NCBI GenBank assembly: GCA_036346205.1
Contig: JARFJB010001495.1
Coordinates: 333,501 to 397,500 of the forward strand
Reading direction: 5' to 3'
DNA: 64,000 bases
Source: Vesta saturnalis
Lineage: Eukaryota > Arthropoda > Insecta > Coleoptera > Lampyridae
The notes below the pieces were generated by a model. That model saw nothing but the letters and a program-made list of their open reading frames with translations. It ran no database searches and was not told the origin of the DNA. This document shows, in pieces, positions 22,363 to 33,799 of this stretch (position 1 is the first letter of the stretch; each line of letters begins with the position of its first letter). The position numbers were made by a program, and so were the translations under genes.

Positions 22363-24804
22363 GGTGCGCCATTATTGAAGTACGATATTTCCGTTATTAA
22401 AGGAGATATCAAAAAAAGTTATTTACAAAAATTATAGGCAACTTCAAACTTCACATTATAAAATTATTTTCGTATATATGGGGTGTTACATGTTACCAGG
22501 GTGAACCAAACATACTTTTTTAAATGGGACACCCTATATATTATTTTAAATTTAGATTAAGCTCATCTCCCCCATACTTCCAATATAGGGTTCCATAACG
22601 GTATACAGGGTATTTCATAAGTTATGGTCAATTGTACACGAAAATCATTCTCATTTCAACGTCCCGTATACCCTAGACAGAACAACCTAACCATAATTTT
22701 TTCCAGGCATAACTTTTTGACATTGGTACAGTATTACGAGAAAGTGCTATTTCTTTATTATTGCTCCAATTGAATATAGAGCGAGTAAAAACTCGAACAC
22801 GTGATTTTGTCAATTTCTTAAAATGAATCACCCTGTATTTTATTTTAAAAAGTGAAAATAAGCACTCGTTAATTTCTGAGATATTTTCAATTTAATAGCA
22901 GAAAGATTTTTTTTTAAATTTCTATTATAACAAGTTAGCCGTGAACAAATAAATGTGTGACAAATTATTATAAAAAATTCAAAAAACATCGGTTATTAAG
23001 ACAAAGTTCTAATAAAATTAATTAATTTCATAATAAATGTTCAAAATGTCCACCGAAAACATTAATACAGCATTGCAGTCGATCTTCAAATTCTCGACTG
23101 ATATTTCTACATTAATACTTTGAAATGCTTCTCGTATTCTATGCTTCATATCATCTTGTGTGGTTGGAGGTATTTGATACACACGGTTTTTCACATAACC
23201 CCACTTGAAGAAGTCAATTCTACTTAACTCTGTTGAACGAGCTGGCCATGCAATGGGTTCTCCTCTTTCCACCCATCTTCCAGGAAAATGGGTATTAAGA
23301 TAATTATGAATTAATCTAGTGTGATGTACCGGAGTTCTATCGTGTAACAATCACAATCTTTGACGAATGTTAAGAGGAACATTTGCCAACAGTAATGGTA
23401 AATGATTTTCTAAAAAGTTCAAATAAACCTGACCATTCACTGTTCCATCGAAAAAATGTGGTCCAATTACGTTATCTCCAACTATACCACCCCAAATATT
23501 CAAAGACCACCTAGTTTTACTATGAGTTGCTGTAAGATGGGGATTACTTGTCGAATAATAATGGAAACTGTGTCTATTCACAGTTCCATTTTTATGAAAC
23601 GTGTCTTCGTCTCCAAACAGGACAAAATCAAAAAAATCCGCCTGATTGTGAATTTATTGTTGAGCCCATTAACAAAAAGCAACCCTTCTGGGATAGTCAT
23701 CTTCGAGTAACTCTTGATGCAACTGGATATGGTATGGATGCATCTTATTTTTACGCAGTATTCTTCGGACGGACCTGTCACTAATATCAAGCTGACCCTA
23801 GATTTCACGTGTACTAACATGTGGATTATGCGTAACTTCAAGTATCACTTTAAATTTATTTCCCTCCTTAAGTAAAAGTTTTGTCCTTTCCTTTTTTTCA
23901 TAAACTACTGAACCCGTACGATTGAAACGATCTACTAACCATTCCAACGTTATTTTCTTGGGTTGTCTTCCTGCGGGATATTTCTGTTTGTAAATTCTTT
24001 GTGCTAATAAACAATTTTTCATACATTCCCCAGTACCCATATCATGTCTGTTAATTGCTCAACAGGAAAGTACATTTCAAACAGTATTTAAGTGTTTACA
24101 AATGAATAAACACTACACACACATCTCAAAGAAGTTTGTTAAATGACAAGCTACTAATTATTACTGAATAATATCTGTCATTTGTCCACGGCTAACTTGT
24201 TATAATAGAATTGTTAAAAAATCTCTGTCTGTTATTAAACTGAAACTATCTCAGAAATTAACGATTTTAGCTATAGGGAGTGCTTAATAAAAATGAAAGA
24301 ATATAAACTATATTTTCACTTTTTAAAATAAAATACAGGGTGATTCATTTGAAAAAATTGACAAAATCAAGTGTTCGGGTTTTGGCTCGCTCTATATTCA
24401 ATTGGCGCAATAATAAACTTTCTCGTAACACTGTAACAATGTCAAAAAGTTATGCCTGGAAAAAAATATTGTTAGGTTGTTCTGTCTACGGTATACAGGA
24501 CGTTGAAATCAGAATGATTTTCGTTGGAAATTGATCATAACTTTTGAAACACCCCATATAACGTAATGAAAGCCTATATTGGAAGTATGGGGGAGATGAG
24601 CTTAATCTAAATTTGAAATAATATATAGGGTGTCCTATTAAAAAAAAACATGTATGGTTCACTCTGGTAATATGTAACACACTGTAAATACAAAAATAAT
24701 TTTATAATGTGAAGTTTGAAGTTGCCTATAATTTTGGTAAATAACTTTTTTGATATCTCCTTTAATAACGGATTTATTGTATTTCGACGAACTAATGGTG
24801 CACC

Positions 24805-24807
<3 letters not shown>
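22360..24807 (-). mobile_element. Mariner-type transposon C with about 600-bp terminal inverted repeats, inserted in a (TA)n tract
   Basis: Left end CAGGGTGCGCCATTA at 22360, right end TAATGGTGCACCCTG at 24807, with TA on both sides and (TA)n tracts continuing outward. Arms match over about 22360-22955 and 24183-24807. Inside each arm are further pairs of element-end motifs (GACACCCTATA at 22534, TACAGGGTATTTC at 22612, ATCACCCTGTATT at 22829, with mirror copies on the right), so the arms look modular. Confidence 0.9.
23018..24040 (-). pseudogene. Mariner transposase (copy C), near full length with stops
   Basis: Reading down from 24040: an N-terminal HTH region (MKNCLLAQRIYKQKYPAGRQ, then TLEWLVDRFNRTGSV), HVSTREI, RSVRRILRKNKMHPYHIQL, FGDEDTFHKNGTVNRHSF (first Asp), RWSLNIWGGIVGDNVIGP, LLHDRTPVHHTRLIHNYL (second Asp) and WPARSTELSRIDFFKWGY, where the family has SPDL; the third catalytic Asp is Glu here. 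The C-terminus extends to 23018. Stops occur near 23798, 23655 and 23349, with frame changes. Glu for Asp at the third position and the stops make activity unlikely. The element resembles the outer mariner at 35593-38478 in its SFHYY and KNRVYQIPPTTQDDM-type motifs. Confidence 0.85.

Positions 24808-24877
<70 letters not shown>
24808..24877. repeat. (TA)n microsatellite
   Basis: About 35 TA units directly following mariner C, the continuation of the tract at 22308-22359. Confidence 0.95.
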
Positions 24878-24881
<4 letters not shown>

Positions 24882-25083
24882 GTTTCACCGGTAATGGGAC
24901 GGTCTCTTACGTCGACACGGTACCAAAAAACATTAATTCTGTTTCTAAGAAATCTCAATTATTTTCTTAACAACCTATCTCCAAGCACACCTTAGTTCTA
25001 CTATCAAAATATACAACATCCACCCATATTTACTAGATGGTTTCAATAATTCCACCCGCCTTTCAATTTATAAAATAAAATAG

Positions 25084-25239
25084 GTACAGATGCACCAGTT
25101 GTACATCACAGTATATTCCCATCAGTTAAATGGTGGTCGGATAAGCATGAAGATTTGCAATGTGGTGCAAATGCATGCGAACTATTCACTATTGTAACTG
25201 TCGATTTAGTCGAAAGCGGCACAGTACAAATACCTTTGT
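25084..25239 (+). other. Possible terminal exon of an unidentified gene
   Basis: After a splice-acceptor-like TTTATAAAATAAAATAG, a 51-codon open stretch reads TDAPVVHHSIFPSVKWWSDK, continues through HEDLQCGANACELFTIV and ends ESGTVQIPL at a TAG (25237-25239). AATAAA signals follow at about 25270. The composition (Trp, Cys, His, balanced acids) is unlike random AT-rich frames. No family is recognised. It may belong to a host gene whose other exons lie outside or upstream, or be an old insertion. Confidence 0.35.
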
Positions 25240-25493
25240 AGTACTTTTCAATTCAATGTTATGTATAAAAAAATAAATAAACAAAGCCGTAAAAATGTTT
25301 ATTTTAATTAGAATCCTTAATTTGTCAACCAGGAATTTAAATAACTTTAAAATTGGTATGTAAACCTAGACAAAGTATTTATTTCATTTGATTGTCAGTT
25401 TCTGAATTTCAATATTTCTTACTTTACAAAAAAAAATCATCTCTTTGTTATAAAAAATCAAACGTAAATGGGTTTTTTATGAGGTAATAACAT

Positions 25494-25501
<8 letters not shown>

Positions 25502-25546
<45 letters not shown>
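25502..25546. repeat. (TA)n microsatellite
   Basis: About 22 TA units. Confidence 0.95.
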
Positions 25547-25547
<1 letters not shown>

Positions 25548-26278
25548 TACCTATGCTGCGGTAATATTTGCATAAATATTTTTAAAATGCTGACAGTTGA
25601 ACTTTAGTCAAAATAAAAAGATTCACACAAAATACTATTTCTAATTTTAATATATTAAAATTTTGTAAATGTAATATTTATGTGGAACATAAATTACTTA
25701 TATAATTATGTTATGTCAACTGAAAGTATTTACATATATTAGACACGCTTATTTTGAATGAATCAAAAACTTTCTAGATTCTTGAAAAGGATTAACCGTA
25801 GGCTAAAATCACACTTACTACATTAATTCACATACTAAGAAAATGTATATTTGCTTAAGCTTATGCGAATGTCTCAATTTGAAAGGAAGATGGACCTATA
25901 AGGTGGGAGTGCATACATTGCACTTACATTCAATGTAAATTTTGTTAATTAAGAATATTACCCTTTCAGATGGTTTTAATCTACAGTAGTACCTTAAATG
26001 AACAGACTGGCCATGGCTTATCACGAACAAAACATTGAATTATTTAGAATATAAAAGTAGAACTGCAAGTTTTTAGATCGTTTTTAATTAACCCATATTA
26101 TGACTAAACGACATTTGGATTGTTTTTTTATTTTTTTTTATATAAACATGCTAAAAATAAAACACAATGACGATGGGTGTTATTTATCTAGAAAAATTGA
26201 TAAAAGTTTTTTTGATTTTGAATGGGCACTATATGCAGATCATTAGGCATATACGTAGCTATTATGGCGTGTGATATA
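25547..26278. other. AT-rich intergenic stretch
   Basis: No gene or repeat recognised. Confidence 0.5.
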
Positions 26279-26512
26279 TTACAAAACCCTAAATGTAAGT
26301 ACGTTAAGATCACATTTTCTACATCTGGTGGAGATTTTAGTGTGACAATGAGCACAACGCGATTGTTTGTCCTGAAACACGACTAAATGGTCCAAGTGGT
26401 TATACCTAAGTTCCAACATACGATGAGCCTTTCCTCTTTGGTACACAAATCCTCTTTTATTTCGGTCCAGGGCAGTGACGGCCACGTTTCTTCTGAATGT
26501 CGATTGGTTCAT
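26279..26512 (-). pseudogene. piggyBac-like transposase C-terminal zinc-binding end
   Basis: A 77-codon minus-strand frame carries HRMLELRYNHLDHLVVFQDK then SRCAHCHTKISTRCRKCDLN, a Cys/His cluster (CxxCH...CxxC) like the C-terminal zinc-binding domain of PGBD/piggyBac transposases (pattern from memory). The DDD catalytic core is not present, because upstream of 26512 the sequence runs into the hexamer satellite at 26540. The final FRVL lacks the usual last Cys pair. It is therefore a truncated remnant. TTAA target sites or TIRs were not found. Confidence 0.6.
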
Positions 26513-26539
26513 TTTATTACCCCTTTTCTAATGAATATG

Positions 26540-26725
26540 TTACACAGACACAGACACAGACAATGACACGGACACGGACACGGACAAGGACGCGGTCGCG
26601 TACGCGGGCGCAGACGCAGACGCAGATGTAGATGCAGACGCAGACGCAGACGCAGACGCAGCCGCAGACGCAGACGCAGACGCAGACGCAGATGCAGACG
26701 CAGACGCATACGTAGAAGTAGACGT

Positions 26726-26778
<53 letters not shown>

Positions 26779-28858
26779 TACACGCAGACGCAGACGCAAA
26801 CACAAACTCAAACTCAAACTCAAACGCAAACGAAAACACAAACGTAAACGCAAACGCAAACGCAAACGCTAACACAAACACAAACACAAACACAAACACA
26901 AACACAAACACAAACACAAACACAAACACAAACACAAACACAAACACAAACACAAACACAAACACAAACACAAACACAAACACAAACACAAACACAAACA
27001 CAAACACAAACACAAACACAAACACAAACACAAACACAAACACAAAACACAAACACAAACACAAACACAAACACAAACACAAACACAAACACAAACACAA
27101 CACAAACACAAACAAAACACAAACAAAACACAAAACAAACAAAAACACAAACGCAAAGCAAACGCAAAGGAAAAAGCAAACGCAAACTCAAACCAAACGC
27201 AAACGCAAACGCAATCTCAAACTCAAACAGAAATGCAAACACAAACGCAAACGCAAATGCAATCGCAGACGCAGACGCAGACGTAGACGCAAACGCAAAC
27301 GCAAACGCAAACGCAAACGGAAACGCAAGCACAAACGCAAACGCAAACACAAGCACAAACGCACACACAAGCACAAAGCAACGCAAACGCAAACGTAAAC
27401 ACAAGCACAAACGCAAACGCAAACGCAAACCCAAACAAAGCACAAAGCAAACGCAAACGCAAACGCAAAGCAAGCAGACGCAGACGCAAACGCAAACGCA
27501 AACGCAAAGCAAACACAAACAAAACACAAACAAAACAAACACAAAACAAAACAACAAAACACAAACACAAACACAAACACAAACACAAACACAAACACAA
27601 ACACAAACACAAACACAAACACAAACACAAACACAAACACAAACACACAAACGCAAACGCAAACGCAAACGGAAACGTAAACGCAAACGCAAACTCAAAC
27701 CCAAACGCAAACGCAAACGCAATCTCAAACTCAAACAGAAATGCAAACACAAACGCAAACGCAAATGCAATCGCAGACGCAGACGTAGACGCAAACGCAA
27801 ACGCAAACGCAAAGGAAACGCAAACACAAGCACAAACGCAAACGCAAACGCAAACACAAGCACAAACGCACACACAAGCACAAACGCAAACGCAAACGCA
27901 AACACAAGCACAAACGCAAACGCAAACGCAAACCCAAACACAAGCACAAACGCAAACGCAAACGCAAACGCAAACGCAGACGCAAACGCAAACGCAAACG
28001 CAAACGCAAACGCAAACGCAAACGAAAACGAAAGAAAACGTAAACGCAAACGCAAACACAAATACAAACACAAACACAAACACAAAAACAAACACAAACA
28101 CCAACACAAACACAAGCACACGCACACGCACACACACAGCACACACACACACACACACACACGTACGTACGCACGCACGCACGCACGCATGCACGCACGC
28201 ACGCACGCACATACGCACGCACACACACACGCACACGCACACACGACACACGCACACATCACACGCGCACACGACACACGACACACGCACACACGCACAC
28301 ACGCACACACGCACACACCACACACGCACACACGACACACGCACACACGCACACGCACAGCACACACGCACACACACACACGACACACACACACACGCAC
28401 ACACGCACACACCACACCGCACACACCACACACGCACACACGCACACACGCACACACGCACACGACACACCACACGCACACACGCACACGCACACACGCA
28501 CACACGCACACACGCACACGCACACACGCACACACGCACACACGCACACACGACACACGCACACACGCACACACGCACACACGACACACACCACACACGC
28601 GCACACGCACACACGCACACACGCACACACGCACACACGCACACACGCACACACGCGGACACGCACACGAACGCACGCACGCACGCACGCACGCACTCAC
28701 GCACGCACGGACGCACGCCCGCACGCTCGCACGCCCGCACGCCCGCACGCACGCACGCCCGCACGCCCGCACGCCCACACGCCCGCACGCCTACACGCAC
28801 GCATGCACGCACGCACGCGGGCACGTACGCACACACGCACGCACGCACGCACGCGAAA
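26540..28858. repeat. 2.3-kb hexanucleotide to tetranucleotide satellite
   Basis: The array changes unit along its length: CAGACA/CGGACA variants (26540-26600), GCAGAC (26600-26795), ACACAA almost pure (26871-27100), ACGCAA and ACACAA mixtures (27140-28100), then CA/ACGCAC (28120-28670) and CACG/CGCA (28670-28858). A block of about 250 bp around 27185 recurs at about 27693 (offset near 508 bp, marked by AATCTCAAACTCAAACAG), so there is a higher-order duplication. Long open frames on the minus strand (CVCV, FVFV, LRLR repeats) are by-products of the period being divisible by three. Confidence 0.97.
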
Positions 28859-28925
28859 CTTTGCCAAACGTAAAATGAGCTAATGAGTCGATTCAGAGTT
28901 AATGAAAAGAAGTCGATTGCATAGA

Positions 28926-28931
<6 letters not shown>

Positions 28932-28968
<37 letters not shown>
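28932..28968. repeat. (TA)n microsatellite
   Basis: About 18 TA units. Confidence 0.95.
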
Positions 28969-28969
<1 letters not shown>

Positions 28970-29248
28970 ACATATGCATGTGTAGGCTGGAAGAGAAAAG
29001 GGACATGCTAGTAATGTACAATAACTGCATGGTTCGCTCAGTGTAGTGGTCAAACAACAGTACAAAAGCAGAACAAATAATGCAATCAAGCAAAGGTAAA
29101 TATGAAGTTAACCAGTAGATACAGTATATAAGTGTTGTAGATTTGTTTGTATAAGGTTTGGCTGCTATTAAATGCCGTAAGGAGGAATCAATTCTAAATT
29201 TTAATCCTTTTACTTTTTCATCTTAAGCCCATATAGTTTTATTAAATG

Positions 29249-29300
<52 letters not shown>

Positions 29301-30479
29301 TCATTATGGCACATGTTACTTCTACGTGCATCAACTTCACGTCAACAAACATGCGATCCTGCCGTACCAAAAATTATTTTGGTAGCAACTTTGTAAAAGA
29401 AAGTTCACGAGTACGAAACCATAATATATATTAATCCGTTGAACATAACCTCTGAACATAACGTTTATATTTTAATTATATAAATACAACATGCGATAAA
29501 TTTATAACTTGTTTTATAAATGATTTCGTTTCAAATAGCGAGTTTAATGTCTGGAGGCTGGTAACGACAGGGTATGTTGTAATTGCGTTATAAACCTTGC
29601 CCGCAAATTAGTAACAATAATTAACCCCCTTTTGGGGCAATAGTGTGTATTCTAACTAGGCTATATTCCAAGCTTAGAGTTAGTAAAAGTTAAACTATTT
29701 ACCTTGTGTTTTCCAACCATGTTAGTAAGTATTTCCATTTAGATTAAAGTTGCCCTTTTTGTTTTTGATGTAGATGTATGAAGTTCACACTTTTTAAACG
29801 GCTAGGAATAATTAAAACGAAATAATACGCAAAATAATATTCGTAATTACTATATAGATATTAGCTTTAGTGCTAAATTTAGATATAGCGACATTCCTTA
29901 ATTATCATACCTTATTGTTGAAAAAAAAATGCTCAGTAATCAATACATGACCTTAATGGATAGTCTAAATAATGTACTGATGTGTATATAATATCCGCCT
30001 ACAACCATTGATTGTTGTACAAATATTTGTATTTTATTTACCATTTATTTAATTAAATGACGTGTTTCTGCACAAACGGGCACGGCTGATTTGCGAATAT
30101 AGCTATTGCAAGTGGGTGAACTTTATGAAAAATATCCAAAAGTTTTTCACACTGTTATTTGTCAAAACGATTGTCAACTGGTTGAATTAGCACTAAAGAA
30201 ATTCAGTAAGGTGATTGTCTACTGAAAATAGTCAATTTTTTTAAATTAAAAAAAATTTTTTTTTATTTTCTTAGCCCTTGTACTTTTACGAACACAAAAA
30301 ACTCATTAGAACTTATTTCTGACGCTTATATATGTATGTAGCATTTTATAGAATGACAATATCACGAACGCGATATTTTTCAATGGGTAGGCAATGATAT
30401 TGACTGTTTCTATTTGGGCCACACTTACAGTAAATTTCCAAAGTAATTAATTCGTGATAATGCGAATCTAATTATATTA
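28970..30479. other. AT-rich intergenic stretch with a (TA)n tract
   Basis: A second (TA)n tract lies at 29250-29299. Otherwise nothing is recognised. Confidence 0.5.
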
Positions 30480-30879
30480 TTTGAGCAAGATGGATTAAAC
30501 CTGAAACATCTGTGTGAGGATCGTATAAGTCCCACCATAAGCATGAAATTGTTTTGGGACATGTGTTCAAAGTGCTGGGTAGATTAGTACTTATAAGCCC
30601 CCAATAGAACCTCTAACTGAAATAGTAAATAAAATCAATCCAGATAAAACAATTTAAACACCTAAAAAGGAGCGCATTGGCGTTAAATCCAAAAAACCAC
30701 CCCTATTCATATTTCCAAGAAAGCACGCTACTACCCCCACTAGTCCGCTAGTTCAAGTTCAAAGGGTACCGGGCTTCACTCCAATAGGTGATTCCAGAAA
30801 AGGTGTTACTAGCCCGTAGCTCAGTTACCATTTTTTCAAAGAAATTCTTCTCCAGGTCTTCGTACACCACCTTTCTTAG

Positions 30880-31560
30880 ATGCATCTGTCGTGGGATAGA
30901 TTAATACTGAGGAAGAAGAAGAACCTCTTGGTATCACAGATGGTTCTACTACCCGTAATGAACCCATCTCTGAAGAATTTCTCAAGCAGTACATACGTTG
31001 AACGTATTATGAGGGATCCTCAAGGTGCTATTGATCATACTTATGGAGTCCACTATACCAAAACAGACAAATGGACAATTGGTAATACTCCGTTACAATT
31101 AAAGGAAACGGCATTATTATTAAAGGCGTCACATATAAAGGAACTCCAGGTTTACATGATCTGATTATTATGAATGAACCCGATTTAAATCTAGTAAATT
31201 CAAGAGATAGAATAAATTATGGAAGTATTTTAGAAGCTACGAATGTTGCAAGGTGAGATTATGATGTGAGTGGACAAAGTCGATGAAGCCGCAGCAAAAA
31301 GTATACACAAATAATCAAATCCTTGCTATCACCATCGCCCACAACCAAGGAAGGTTTTTTAAACAGTATACATGAGAATGCATTGATATCAACAAGGTTC
31401 AATTTGGATGGAAACCGTTTGACACAGTTGGCCGACCCGGAAGAAGGTGGCGATGCTATAAGTAAATGATACCTTGATTTTTGTCTACAAGCAGTTCAGA
31501 CAGCTTTTAAAGGAAACTCTAACGCTTATCTAGAGATGTAAAAACAAAATAAATTTAAAG
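30880..31560 (+). pseudogene. DUF8207-type protein fragment
   Basis: Fragments in two frames: YVERIMRDPQGAIDHTYGVH near 30990-31045, DKWTIGNTPLQL near 31065-31100, then GTPGLHDLIIMNEPDLNLVN around 31140-31200. The order 'IDHTYG..Y / IGN / GTPGL..LI' matches a family of insect proteins linked to Polinton-like elements (recalled as DUF8207). Further on, STRFNLDGNRLTQLADPEEG (about 31385-31450) and DAISK.YLDF resemble a DPxxxxDAVxKxY motif seen in structural proteins of phage and virus-like elements. Function is unknown. The reading frame is broken at many points. Confidence 0.55.
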
Positions 31561-31582
31561 AAATTGTGGATAAATTAGTACC

Positions 31583-32394
31583 ATGTCCAAATTACAACTC
31601 GTCAACGAATTATGCAAACCTACAAGAAAAAATTTTAAACGAAGGCGAACAATAATTAAAGGTTTTGATGACCCTTGGCAAGCAGATTTGGCAGAATTTA
31701 ACACATTAAAAACGAAAACAGAAGTTATCAAGGCAATGCAATCTTCAAAAAAGGACGGAAACCTACCAATTTGTAAACAGATGCTGGAAGAGATACAATG
31801 AGCATTTTACTAAAATATGGAGTTATGGAGTCAATCATTACTCAACCTATAGCACAAAGAATGCTGCAATTGCGGAACGTGTTATTAGAACCATTATGTG
31901 TGCTCTATATAAGACGTTTAGCCTACAAGGTAAATACAATTGGATTGATATACTTGATACTCTAACGAAAGATAATAACAATCGTAAGCACAGAACTACC
32001 GGAATGAAGTCCAAAGATGTCGGTAATTATACAAAGCTAGAGGCTTACACCCACATAAAAACATTTGATGGGAATCGATATTGTGTAGGTAACAATACGA
32101 ATTAGTAAATTTAAAAGTATTTTCGCTAAAGGATACACACCCAATTGGTCTAGTGAACTATTTAAGATTGTGAAAGTTCGCATTGCTAACCCCACTACGC
32201 ACATGTTACGAATTAGTTGGAAGACATGGAAGGAACACCTGTACTAGGAGGGTTTTATGAACAAGAAGAAAATAAAGCATCCTGACGTGTACCTGGTGGA
32301 AAAAGTGCTACGTTCTAAGAATAATAAGTTATTCGTAAAGTGGTGGGGATTGGATGAAAGATCATGGATCAATAAAGACGATATTGTTTTATAA
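31583..32394 (+). pseudogene. Polinton-type integrase with C-terminal chromodomain
   Basis: The open start (31583-31801) gives RKNFKRRRTIIKGFDDPWQA then DLAEF; this precedes and includes the first Asp of the DDE core in the family. The middle of the core (second Asp) is deleted or scrambled: the line jumps to ERVIRTIM near 31880 and FSLQGKYNWIDILDTLTKD (31918-31975), KHRTTGMKSKDV near 31990-32025. At the end a chromodomain-like stretch HPDVYLVEKVLRSKNNKLFV (32279-32338) then KWWGLDERSWINKDDIVL ends at TAA 32392-32394. The Glu of the DDE triad lies just upstream of RVIRT and is read as part of AERVIRT. The enzyme is not functional. Confidence 0.75.
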
Positions 32395-33074
32395 CTAGAC
32401 ATTTAACTTGTAATTTTTTAAATATATTATTTATAGTCGTAGCAATAGTTTTGAACAAAGTATGTAGCTTTTACATGAAATAAAAACAAAAAAATAGTTG
32501 TATTTTATTTTAAATATAAATACTACATAAACAACGTGTTTCTAAAAAAAATCATTATCTTAATGCTGCTTTCTCAATACATACAGTTATAATAAATAAA
32601 GTGTCCTTATAAGCAAAACTTATATTTTCTAAGCGATATTTAGCATTGATCGAAACACACAATAAATAAATACTCCATAATACATTGTATAGGTACAATT
32701 TAAGTGGCATGTCATCAAGTAAATTCATATCGCCTAAGATTTTAACTACTTCATTAAAAGTTTATGAATTGTAACCTTTAATAACACAGAATTTCATAAA
32801 ACTTTGAATGGTATTGTCTAATTTAATTTTTTTACCAAATAATGTCTTAATAATAAATTCATTTGTCACTTTGAAATTTATAACACACAGTTAAAACACT
32901 AATTAGGAACAGCAATATGTTGTAATATATTCAGTACAAGCTTTTAGAGGAGCATTTCCCCATTAAAGAACGGTTCAGGTACTTTCTGTAGATTTGATCA
33001 CTACTGTACCATAGTTATTCCTTCAATTTGTTTTTAATACTACTCATAATGATAAAATTGTTTTCTGAAACAGA

Positions 33075-33385
33075 AGAGGAATTAATAAAATGCTATGTAA
33101 AGTTATATCCGCAAGGTCTAGTATCAGTGAAATTAAGATTTACTAATCGTTTATCATCGTAACGGTTAAGTATTACTTTATCCTGTTTGAGTATAAATAC
33201 ATCATGTTTCTTGGAGCTTATCACATGTTGATATCTCTTTATTAAGTTACAATCAAACAAAACACGTTTATAATCATTTATTGTGATGTTTGACGCTTGC
33301 TTGGGTAGAACCCGTTGATTTTTTTACAACTTTTTCATCAACAGTATAAGCATATATTTTTGCACGATGTCGTACAAATTCTGAC
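33075..33385 (-). pseudogene. Family B DNA polymerase (polB), C-terminal end
   Basis: On the minus strand from about 33385: EFVRHRAKIYAYTVDEKVVK, then after a frameshift ITINDYKRVLFD, YQHVISSKKHDVFILKQDKV and LNRYDDKRLVN. The order 'K.YA..V / ..DYKRCLFD / ..I.S..H.VYT / L..YDDKR' is the C-terminal signature of Polinton protein-primed polymerases as I recall it. The polymerase and exonuclease cores are absent. With the fragment at 33528-33779 it represents the two ends of one gene after a large internal deletion. Confidence 0.6.
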
Positions 33386-33452
33386 ATAATTTTCCTTGAT
33401 TTTCATCTTTCTGCTTTCAATAGTTTAGTACTTACTGATCCGTTTAGGTGTT

Positions 33453-33514
33453 AACAGCTATCTGTTTAGTATAAACAGCTATATGTTCAGGATAAACCGG
33501 TACCTGTTCAGTAA
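33453..33514. repeat. Three tandem 21-bp units
   Basis: Units starting AACAGCTATCTGTTTAG (33453), AACAGCTATATGTTCAG (33474) and AACCGGTACCTGTTCAG (33495), exactly 21 bp apart. Read on the minus strand they encode a seven-residue repeat like VYPEHIA/VYTKQIA. They lie between the two polB fragments. Confidence 0.75.
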
Positions 33515-33527
33515 ACTCGTTTTTTTG

Positions 33528-33779
33528 CTACAATAGAGCATAACTATTAATATCCACCTTTAGATGTAAAACTTCATGTAATGACCAACCAGAACCCTTT
33601 CGGAAAACTTTTTTTTGTAATTTATAATAAACACCTTCATTACAACACTCACGTAAATTGGTCGCAATATCAATGACTTTTTTTATGGCAAAAATCTTCA
33701 ACTCAATGACATGATTTTGAGGTTGAATGAAATTGCAGGCTAAAATAATATTTACCTTTAGCATCGATTGTCTTGACAT
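33528..33779 (-). pseudogene. polB N-terminal fragment
   Basis: An 83-codon minus-strand frame ends with FRKGSGWSLHEVLHLKVDIN then SYALL. 'GSGW.L..I..L.V.INKY.PL' is a motif near the N-terminus of Polinton polymerases in insects (from memory). The rest of the frame (IELKIFAIKKVIDIATNLRE) fits loosely. The frame stops at 33528, and the next recognisable polymerase part is the C-terminus at 33385, so most of the enzyme is missing. Confidence 0.5.
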
Positions 33780-33799
33780 TAATTTAACCTTTCGTGCAA

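Larger units (their letters stand above)
30480..33780 (+). mobile_element. Polinton/Maverick-like element, decayed
   Basis: Within 3.3 kb there are remnants of a DUF8207-type protein, a retroviral-type integrase with a chromodomain (plus strand), and two ends of a family B DNA polymerase (minus strand). This combination and the opposite strands are characteristic of Polintons and the related adintovirus-like elements. Terminal repeats and capsid, ATPase and protease genes are not seen, so the element is heavily deleted. All parts carry stops or frameshifts. Confidence 0.7.

Noticed and set aside
22038..24970. Frames with YIYIYI runs
   Set aside because: Translation of (TA)n tracts.
26540..28858. 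CRISPR-like array
   Set aside because: Units are 4-6 bp with no spacers; it is a simple-sequence satellite in an animal-type genome.
26509..28878. Very long open frames (up to 652 codons) on both strands
   Set aside because: They consist only of CV, FV, LR, TH-type repeats produced by the hexamer/tetramer satellite; no start, splice or domain evidence.
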